Shown in pieces: positions 55,381-61,903 of a DNA stretch of 64,000 nucleotides (the stretch's first letter is position 1; each line of letters begins with the position of its first letter). Below the pieces are notes generated by a model. That model ran no database searches. It was not told where the DNA came from and saw only the letters and a list, made by a program, of their open reading frames with translations. A program made the position numbers and the translations under genes. The stretch is taken from positions 1 to 64,000 of IMG/VR virus record IMGVR_UViG_3300027541_000695. One strand, 5' to 3'. Source of the DNA: a virus.

Positions 55381-57113
55381 TGGTTTACGAAAAAAGCAAA
55401 GCTAAAAGCATAACTGCAGATAGAAATGATATACGAAAAATCGTTAGTAATACTATTAACGATATGGCTACCGTTGTAGGTGCAACACTTGGACCTGGCG
55501 GTAGGGCAGTTCTGATAGAGCGCGACGGTCTATCTCCTCTAGTAACCAAAGATGGTGTCACTGTCGCTAAATCTCTTGGTGTTGCCAACGCTGAAGCTAA
55601 TATAATTATAGAATCTGCAAAAGAGATATGTTTAAGAACCGCTAAGCAAGCAGGAGATGGCACGACAACTGCTATTGTATTAGCTAACGCTATAACAAAA
55701 AATGGTCTTGAATTTCTCGAGAAAAATCCTAAATACAACCCACAGAGAATGGTGAATGAGCTTAACGAGCTTTATACCAATGTTGTAGTTCCTTTTCTTA
55801 AAAAGAACGCTAAACCAGTTAAAGAAAGACATGAACTTATAAATGTTGCCACGATATCTGCAAACGGTGACACTGCTATAGCTACTGCTGCAGTAGATGC
55901 AGTAATAGCTGCAGGCGAAGACGGTCAAGTCCTTATAGAGGAAGCAGATGAATCCGGTATAAGAGTTGAAACTATAGATGGTTGCATAGTTACTACAGGC
56001 TTAAAGGATCTTGGATCTATCGGTCTTGCTTTCATAAACGATAGAGCTAATCAACAATCTAAGATGGATAACGGTCTCGTGTTTTTATACGACGGCACCA
56101 TAAATGATCTAAAGGTTCCTGGTGCTATACAACAAGCTGTAGAACAGACAGATTTTTACGGTAAACCCATAATTGTCATAGCTCATGGATTCTCTGATGT
56201 AGTGCTATCTGCTTTTGCAAAGACAACAAAAGGTGGATATACAGTAGTACCTGTTAAAACTCCACTTGGTGGAGTGGCAAACTCAAGAACCATGTTTCTT
56301 CATGATATGGCAGCTTATACCGGCGCTACTGTCCATGATCCCGGTACTTTAGATGCATGGATAACAGATGAAACTAAAGAAGATGGTGAAGGATTTGGTA
56401 CTTTTCAAAATGCAAAGGTTACGCTATATGAAACTTTTATAACTTCAGAAGTTAATTCTGCCTTAATAGAGGCTCGTATAGCTGAATTAAAGTCTATAAT
56501 GCAGATCGCGCCAAATGAGAGAGAAAAGATGTTCGCTAAGGCAGCAATAAGCAAGCTAACTGGAGGCGTTTCTACTATATGGGTAGGAGGAGGCTCTGAA
56601 TTAGAAGCTAGAGAGAAAAAAGCTCGAGTTGAAGACGCCGTTGAGGCTGTTCGCTCCGCTATTGCAGAAGGTATAATTCCTGGCGGTTGTGCAGCCCATC
56701 TAGTATTATCTGATATGGTTTCAAAAAATAGAAATGCTCCGCCTTCTTGGGAGATAATGGCAAAGGCGCTTAGAGCTCCGTTTGAGATGTTGCTGTCTAA
56801 TTGTGGCGAAGATGTTAACGATATATGGAATGCTCTTCACGTCCATGTCTCTAATATAGACATGGTTCCTCAGTATATATTTGATGCTAATGCACATAAG
56901 ATTGTAGAAGCAGAATCCGCAGGAATAATTGAACCTGTTAAGGTATGTAGAGTAAGTTTAGGTAATGCTCTTTCTGTAGCTTCTTTGTTAATAACATTAG
57001 GCGGCATAGTTGTTACTCCTAGAGATTTTACACTAGAAAATCAACTTGCTCTTAGTAGAGATGCCTTTAAATCCATGATGGACCCTAACACTGGCTTTGT
57101 AGGGCAAGAGTAA
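55380..57113 (+). CDS. groEL: GroEL-like chaperonin, 577 aa
   Basis: Group I chaperonin subunit that folds proteins in a double-ring cage. ATP-site segments are kept: ATLGPGGRAVLI, TKDGVTVAKSL, QAGDGTTTAIVLA, and EKKARVEDAVEAVRSAIAEG with the catalytic Asp of VEDA. The length is slightly above E. coli GroEL (548). The flexible Gly-Gly-Met tail is absent; the protein ends MMDPNTGFVGQE. No GroES gene is nearby, so it may use the host lid or work alone, as reported for some phage chaperonins. Likely helps fold virion proteins. Confidence 0.9.
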   Translation: MVYEKSKAKSITADRNDIRKIVSNTINDMATVVGATLGPGGRAVLIERDGLSPLVTKDGVTVAKSLGVANAEANIIIESAKEICLRTAKQAGDGTTTAIVLANAITKNGLEFLEKNPKYNPQRMVNELNELYTNVVVPFLKKNAKPVKERHELINVATISANGDTAIATAAVDAVIAAGEDGQVLIEEADESGIRVETIDGCIVTTGLKDLGSIGLAFINDRANQQSKMDNGLVFLYDGTINDLKVPGAIQQAVEQTDFYGKPIIVIAHGFSDVVLSAFAKTTKGGYTVVPVKTPLGGVANSRTMFLHDMAAYTGATVHDPGTLDAWITDETKEDGEGFGTFQNAKVTLYETFITSEVNSALIEARIAELKSIMQIAPNEREKMFAKAAISKLTGGVSTIWVGGGSELEAREKKARVEDAVEAVRSAIAEGIIPGGCAAHLVLSDMVSKNRNAPPSWEIMAKALRAPFEMLLSNCGEDVNDIWNALHVHVSNIDMVPQYIFDANAHKIVEAESAGIIEPVKVCRVSLGNALSVASLLITLGGIVVTPRDFTLENQLALSRDAFKSMMDPNTGFVGQE

Positions 57114-57817
57114 TGGATACTATAAAACGCTTTATAGCAGAAAACAAACTAGTTCAATTTTTATTAGTTGGACTTTGCGGTATTGCTATAGGTGTTATAT
57201 TTTATCCAACTAAAGAAATACAAGAAAAAGAAAAAATTAAATATGAGCAGCAAATATCAAAGTTATCTGAAGAGCATAAGATAGAGCTTAATAAGCTCAA
57301 TGAATCTTTAAAAAAAGAGAAACATAGAGTTGTAACTGTTAATAAAGACTTAAGATCAAAGCTTGATAAAATCACTATTGAAAATAAAGAACTTAAGAAC
57401 AAGCAAAAAGTTTCTTATTTTAAGCTTATAAAACCAGATGGCACAATAGAAATAAAAAAATTCTCTGAATCTGAAGTTAATGAGTCTTCTCAAGTAATAA
57501 CAAAGATTCAACAAGAATTTGAGTTTAGATTAAAGTCGGTTGAAGACAAGTGGGAAAAGATACACGAACAGCGCGTTTCCTCGATAAAAAAAGAGTTTGA
57601 TAAAAAAGAAGAAGAATATAAAAAGCAGACACAAGAACTTGAAAAAATCAAGATAACGGAAATAAATAAAAAGAAATTTGGGCTTGAAGTTGGATTGAAT
57701 TTACAGAAACAATTATATGGCCACATTACTTACGATCTTTTTGGACCTTTATTTATTGGTTTACATTCTCAAGTAGGCTCCATAAACACTGGAGCGGGCA
57801 TAGGTATACGTTTTTAG
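57113..57817 (+). CDS. Membrane-anchored coiled-coil protein, 234 aa
   Basis: One N-terminal membrane helix (VQFLLVGLCGIAIGVIFY, residues 14-31), then about 150 residues of Lys/Glu-rich coiled coil, then a C-terminal 45-residue region with alternating Gly and hydrophobic residues (FGPLFIGLHSQVGSINTGAG) like outer-membrane strands. The topology is similar to spanin-type proteins that join inner and outer membranes in lysis, but the family is not recognised. Overlaps the GroEL stop by one base. Confidence 0.5.
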   Translation: MDTIKRFIAENKLVQFLLVGLCGIAIGVIFYPTKEIQEKEKIKYEQQISKLSEEHKIELNKLNESLKKEKHRVVTVNKDLRSKLDKITIENKELKNKQKVSYFKLIKPDGTIEIKKFSESEVNESSQVITKIQQEFEFRLKSVEDKWEKIHEQRVSSIKKEFDKKEEEYKKQTQELEKIKITEINKKKFGLEVGLNLQKQLYGHITYDLFGPLFIGLHSQVGSINTGAGIGIRF

Positions 57818-57823
57818 TATAAA
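57818..57823 (+). promoter_or_regulatory. TATAAATA box, leaderless type
   Basis: AGTATAAATA; the TATAAA ends six bases before ATG 57830. Confidence 0.5.
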
Positions 57824-57829
57824 TAAAAC

Positions 57830-58177
57830 ATGCCAAAGTATAAATTTGTTTGTGATAATTGCGGCGATATAGCGTTAAAATACGTAAACGCTAGCACAGA
57901 GCACATTAAATGCCATGCTTGTCAAAAAGATATGAAAAGGCAACTTCCAAGTGCTGGAAGCCAAGCTGTAAAAGAAGTAGTTGATTCTTTTACGGGCACT
58001 AAACAATTTCAAGATCAAAAAGAAATACTTAAAGATAGGCAAGACGATTATTATTGGAATGTTGAAGTTCCTCGCCTAATACAAACCTATTCAATAGAGA
58101 CCTGCTTAGAGCAAAAATGGTTAGTATTTAACGACAAGGGCGAGCTCGTAATAAATAAACCACCTAAAAAAAGATGA
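57830..58177 (+). CDS. FmdB-like zinc-ribbon protein, 115 aa
   Basis: N-terminal zinc ribbon with two CxxC knuckles (CDNCG and CHACQ, residues 8-36), a common phage module for nucleic-acid or protein binding, followed by a helical region. It overlaps the next gene (SbcC/gp46-like) by four bases. It could be a transcription or recombination accessory factor. Confidence 0.6.
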   Translation: MPKYKFVCDNCGDIALKYVNASTEHIKCHACQKDMKRQLPSAGSQAVKEVVDSFTGTKQFQDQKEILKDRQDDYYWNVEVPRLIQTYSIETCLEQKWLVFNDKGELVINKPPKKR

Positions 58178-59904
58178 AAATCAAGAACATTAAGATATCT
58201 AATATCCTTAGCATAGAGGATGCGTCTCTTTCATTTGATGAAGATGGCCTAATGCTTGTTAAAGGTTGGGATTATGACACTAATAGATCAAATGGCGCTG
58301 GAAAAACATCAATATTTAACGCGTTATCATTCGCTTTGTTTGATAAATTGCCTAGAAAGATTACTGCATCAGAAATATTACGAAGGGGATGTAAGCAAGG
58401 AACTGTTGAGGTTACAGTCGAAGTTGGTTCTAATAAATACACTGTCGCAAGATCAAGGCCTAAAGGAGTTTCTTTCTCAGAGAATGGAAATCAGTTAACT
58501 ATAACTCAAGAAGAGTTTGAATCAAAGATAGGCTTAAACTACCATCAATTTATGATGATAGTTTATAGTTCTCAGACTAATTCTATAAGGTTTTTAGCAG
58601 CTAACGATGCAGAGAAAAAGAAGTTTATGTTGCAGCTTCTTAATATAGATAGTTTTTCAGCAGCAAAAAAGAAATCTGACGAAGTAATTAAAACGTTAGA
58701 CAATAATTTAACTTTATTTAAAAGTCAATTAAGTAATATAGAATCAAAAATTGAAGCTTATTCAGAGAGCATACACAACGAAGACGATATTAAAAGCCAA
58801 ATTTCTATTATAGAAGAGAAAAATAAGCCTCTTAAAGACAGCTTAATTAAATATTCTAGCGTTTTAAGGCCCGATCTTACTAAATATCAATCATTAGAGG
58901 ATGATATAAACACAAAAAGATTAGCCTTATCCAAAGTTAAAGCCAAGAAAGAGATACTTAATCAGGAATATAATAAACTTGCGACAAGCGTTAAGCCTTT
59001 CTCTGGCGCTTCTTCTTGCTATGCATGCGGTGGTAAATTAGATAATAAAATGGCAGCCGCCAACCATAATAAAGAAATGAGCGAAATTAAGCAGAAAATG
59101 CTTAATATAAAACAAGATATAGATCTTTGCGAAGAAAAACTTAAAAAGGATCCATCTTACGTTGATTTACTAAAAAAAATAAAGGATAAAAAGAAGAATG
59201 AATCAACCGATTATGAGTTGGCACAATCTATGTGCTCTGATTTAAGAAGCAAGATTCAACTTAATTCTCAAAAAATCGAAGCATTAGACAGTAAACTTAA
59301 AAATAATGCCACATTAAAATTAAAAATAGAAAGCTTAGCTCAAGAAGTACAAAATTTAACTAGCAAAATAACAGAAACGAGTCAAAAAATAGATCTATAT
59401 AAAACTATATCTAACATATATTCTTCTACTGGTGCTCAAGCGTACGTATTAGATTCTGTTATAGATCTTTTTAATGAATCTGTAGCCAAGCATATAGAGA
59501 AAATGTGGGATTTCGCATCTTACGAGCTTATTCCTTATAAAGAAAAGGAAGACGGTGAACTAAGTACTAAGTTCTCTGAAAAATTTACCATAAATGGTAA
59601 GGAAGTTTCTGTCGGAAGTCTTTCTGGCGGAGAATATAGAGCGCTTTCTTTATGTGTAGATATTGCTTTAATAGAGGTTCTTGAACTTAGAAATGGCATA
59701 TCTATATCTCCTGTCGTACTGGATGAGCCTTTTGATGGATTAGATGCAGACGGTAGAGAGCTTGTTGTAGATATGCTTAAAACGATGTCTAATAGTAAGC
59801 AGATAATAGTTATAGATCATATGGCTGAACTTAAATCTATGTTTTCAAAGACATTAACCGTAGAAAAAAGAAACGGAATATCTGCAATAACTATAGATAC
59901 ATGA
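58174..59904 (+). CDS. SbcC/gp46-type recombination nuclease subunit, 576 aa
   Basis: ATPase of the Mre11-Rad50 type. Walker A is GAGKTS near residue 42, followed by long coiled coils (residues about 170-260 and 290-420) with a CYACGGK zinc hook at about residue 285. LSGGEYRALSLCVDIAL is the signature motif and VVLDEPFDGLDADGRE the Walker B. It processes DNA ends for recombination and host DNA breakdown. The partner nuclease (gp47/SbcD) is not seen in the window. Confidence 0.85.
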   Translation: MKIKNIKISNILSIEDASLSFDEDGLMLVKGWDYDTNRSNGAGKTSIFNALSFALFDKLPRKITASEILRRGCKQGTVEVTVEVGSNKYTVARSRPKGVSFSENGNQLTITQEEFESKIGLNYHQFMMIVYSSQTNSIRFLAANDAEKKKFMLQLLNIDSFSAAKKKSDEVIKTLDNNLTLFKSQLSNIESKIEAYSESIHNEDDIKSQISIIEEKNKPLKDSLIKYSSVLRPDLTKYQSLEDDINTKRLALSKVKAKKEILNQEYNKLATSVKPFSGASSCYACGGKLDNKMAAANHNKEMSEIKQKMLNIKQDIDLCEEKLKKDPSYVDLLKKIKDKKKNESTDYELAQSMCSDLRSKIQLNSQKIEALDSKLKNNATLKLKIESLAQEVQNLTSKITETSQKIDLYKTISNIYSSTGAQAYVLDSVIDLFNESVAKHIEKMWDFASYELIPYKEKEDGELSTKFSEKFTINGKEVSVGSLSGGEYRALSLCVDIALIEVLELRNGISISPVVLDEPFDGLDADGRELVVDMLKTMSNSKQIIVIDHMAELKSMFSKTLTVEKRNGISAITIDT

Positions 59905-59910
59905 TATAAT
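59905..59910 (+). promoter_or_regulatory. TATAAT box, leaderless type
   Basis: GATATAAT ending six bases before ATG 59917. It lies at the end of the previous gene. Confidence 0.6.
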
Positions 59911-59916
59911 GCTTAA

Positions 59917-60600
59917 ATGGAAAAACTTTTAAAGAGCATTAAAGAACTTAATACTTTGCTAAAATTTATTAAGCAGATTAAGGATAATCCATTGGTTCCC
60001 TCTCCTAAGATGCCCGGAGTGAAAAAATTAGGCTCTATAAAGACTCAAAAAATCACAAAAATACCTGGCATAGCGCCAAATACTCTCAAGGACCCTAACA
60101 AAGTAGCTCAGCAATTCAAAAATCCCGCACCCAAAAAACCAAAGATGGAAATTTTAAAAACAACTTCTAATGGCCAATGGGATCTTATTGAAAAGGCTGT
60201 CTGGGAACATACTCCGCATATAAAGCAGCAAGATTGTAAGTGCAGTGGCGCCAGTAGAGGCGACAACATGCATCACTACAGCTGCGTTGACGCTAATCCG
60301 AAACCAGCAGCAGAAACAGCTAGACCAAATATAGACATTAAGCATGACATGTCTCCTAAATTAAAAGATGCTATAGATAAATTTAATAAGAATGTTAATG
60401 TAGGTCATATTAAGTGGGATCACGATGATGGACACGCTTATTCTTACATAGACCATGATTATGGCGACTGTGATAGTCACGATCTAGATGAAAAAGACGC
60501 CAATACGTATCAAGATGCAATCACTGAGTGGTTACATGAAAATGAGGGCCGTAACGCTATAGATTGTGCTCAAGGCGCGCCTTGCGGCTGCAATCCGTAG
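59917..60600 (+). CDS. Hypothetical protein with Cys/His/Asp-rich C-terminus, 227 aa
   Basis: Lys/Pro-rich first half with PxxPxxxKLGSIKTQKITKIP, then CKCSGASRGDNMHHYSC and a His/Asp-rich part (WDHDDGHAYSYIDHDYGDCD). It ends CAQGAPCGCNP. Metal binding is likely; no known family. Unconnected to neighbours except by proximity. Leaderless start. Confidence 0.5.
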   Translation: MEKLLKSIKELNTLLKFIKQIKDNPLVPSPKMPGVKKLGSIKTQKITKIPGIAPNTLKDPNKVAQQFKNPAPKKPKMEILKTTSNGQWDLIEKAVWEHTPHIKQQDCKCSGASRGDNMHHYSCVDANPKPAAETARPNIDIKHDMSPKLKDAIDKFNKNVNVGHIKWDHDDGHAYSYIDHDYGDCDSHDLDEKDANTYQDAITEWLHENEGRNAIDCAQGAPCGCNP

Positions 60601-60611
60601 ATTAAATCTTG

Positions 60612-60617
60612 TATAAT
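60612..60617 (+). promoter_or_regulatory. TATAAT box, leaderless type (GTG start)
   Basis: TGTATAAT ending six bases before GTG 60624. Confidence 0.55.
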
Positions 60618-60623
60618 ATATAA

Positions 60624-61151
60624 GTGAAAAAGCCCAAATATAATCAGAACTCCGTAATACGAGGAGCGCTTCGTAGGGCTTTTGCAAGATCTCCAATAGT
60701 TCAAGAGATCATGTCTCAATCTAGGCGCGAAGTACCAAGATACAAAAAAGACGGAACTAGACATAAAAAGAATTCAGTACAGCGTCAATGCCAGGTCTGC
60801 AATTCTTGGGTAAGTTCTAGCCAGATATCAGTTGATCACATATCTCCTGTTATATCCGTAGATGATGGATTTCAGGACTGGAATGAGTTTATAGCAAGAC
60901 TTTGGTGCAGTAAAGAAAACCTTCAAAGAATATGCGATGAGTGTCATAATAAAAAAACATACGAAGAAAGAATAAATAGGTTGCTTAAAAAGTACATCGA
61001 AGAATTAAACATACTTGAAAAACAGATACTTGATAAAGTGATTGACCTTAAAATAGCTAAAAAACAACTTAATAAATATATCGCTAAAAATAAAACTAAA
61101 GGATTGGAATCCGTGGTAGAAAGAGCAAGAGAATTAAAACAAAAATTATAA
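60624..61151 (+). CDS. HNH endonuclease, 175 aa
   Basis: GTG start. HNH motif: VDHISPV holds the first catalytic His, and NLQRICDECHNKKT the Asn and last His. Two CxxC pairs (CQVC, CDEC) bind a structural zinc. A coiled-coil tail follows (residues 120-175). Such small HNH proteins in phages are homing nucleases or help in DNA packaging; a free-standing homing nuclease is likely here. It has its own leaderless promoter. Confidence 0.75.
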   Translation: MKKPKYNQNSVIRGALRRAFARSPIVQEIMSQSRREVPRYKKDGTRHKKNSVQRQCQVCNSWVSSSQISVDHISPVISVDDGFQDWNEFIARLWCSKENLQRICDECHNKKTYEERINRLLKKYIEELNILEKQILDKVIDLKIAKKQLNKYIAKNKTKGLESVVERARELKQKL

Positions 61152-61160
61152 GGAATTCTT

Positions 61161-61472
61161 ATGGCGAAAATTGAATCTTTGAAAAAAGTGCTTAGTAAAT
61201 CTTTTGTAGACAACCATGAAAATATCAATGAGGATGTGGCATCTGATCTTATCGTTAGAGCAGAACAAAAAATTAAAGAATTAAAAGAAGAACGCGCTGC
61301 CGATGAAAAATTAGCCCAGGCTCGACAGATTGTTAAAGATCTTAGTTCTGCTTACAGCAGTGCGGTAAAATACGAACAAGCAAAGATCGACTTTCTTCTT
61401 CAAAAGATAGAAGAGATAAAATCCGGTGACGTTAATCCAACTTCTAGTCTTAATGGAGAACATAGAGTATGA
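61161..61472 (+). CDS. Hypothetical helical protein, 103 aa
   Basis: Charged coiled-coil-like protein (RAEQKIKELKEERAADEKLA) with AAGGA before the ATG. It overlaps the next gene by four bases (ATGA). No recognised family. Confidence 0.55.
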   Translation: MAKIESLKKVLSKSFVDNHENINEDVASDLIVRAEQKIKELKEERAADEKLAQARQIVKDLSSAYSSAVKYEQAKIDFLLQKIEEIKSGDVNPTSSLNGEHRV

Positions 61473-61831
61473 GTTTAAAAACAGATTATTTTGATGGTGC
61501 AACAGGCCTTCAATCAAAGATGAATGAGGCGTTTGATGCTGGTGCTGCATATGTTACAGCTAATATGAGTACATTAAGTAATGGCTTAGTTGAAGCTGCG
61601 GCAAAAGGTCAATCTAAATTTACTGTTAAAGTAACTGGCACAGGTACGGTGAATGCTAGCTATCTTAGAGCTAATAGCGGCAACAATATGCTGCTTAAGT
61701 CTTTCTTTGCTGGAATAAAAGATGGACTTGCTGCACAGGACGTTTATGACTATGAATGTTCATTACAGCTTGATGTGTCAGATTCCGTTAACACTAATGT
61801 TAATTTTTTGTTTAATTTTCAAATGGTTTAA
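61469..61831 (+). CDS. Conserved phage protein, possibly structural, 120 aa
   Basis: Begins MSLKTDYFDGATGLQSKMNE, with long Ala-rich helices and a beta-rich end (ECSLQLDVSDSVNTNVNFLF). From memory, proteins with the DYFDGATGLQ start occur in marine phages. No catalytic motif. A strong terminator follows, which suggests high expression, as for a virion or decoration protein. Confidence 0.5.
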   Translation: MSLKTDYFDGATGLQSKMNEAFDAGAAYVTANMSTLSNGLVEAAAKGQSKFTVKVTGTGTVNASYLRANSGNNMLLKSFFAGIKDGLAAQDVYDYECSLQLDVSDSVNTNVNFLFNFQMV

Positions 61832-61857
61832 GGTACATTAACTAAATATCTTAATTG

Positions 61858-61884
61858 GGGCACAGCGCGCGCTGTGCCCTTTTT
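61858..61884 (+). terminator. Rho-independent terminator
   Basis: GGGCACAGCGC / GCGCTGTGCCC stem, 11 bp with no extra loop bases, followed by five Ts. Confidence 0.9.
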
Positions 61885-61890
61885 ATTTTG

Positions 61891-61896
61891 TATAAC
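61891..61896 (+). promoter_or_regulatory. TATAAC box, leaderless type
   Basis: TATAAC ending seven bases before ATG 61904. Confidence 0.5.
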
Positions 61897-61903
61897 AGTA
61901 AAG

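Noticed and set aside
57113-57817. GroES partner for the phage GroEL
   Set aside because: The protein has a membrane helix and coiled coil, and lacks any GroES pattern.
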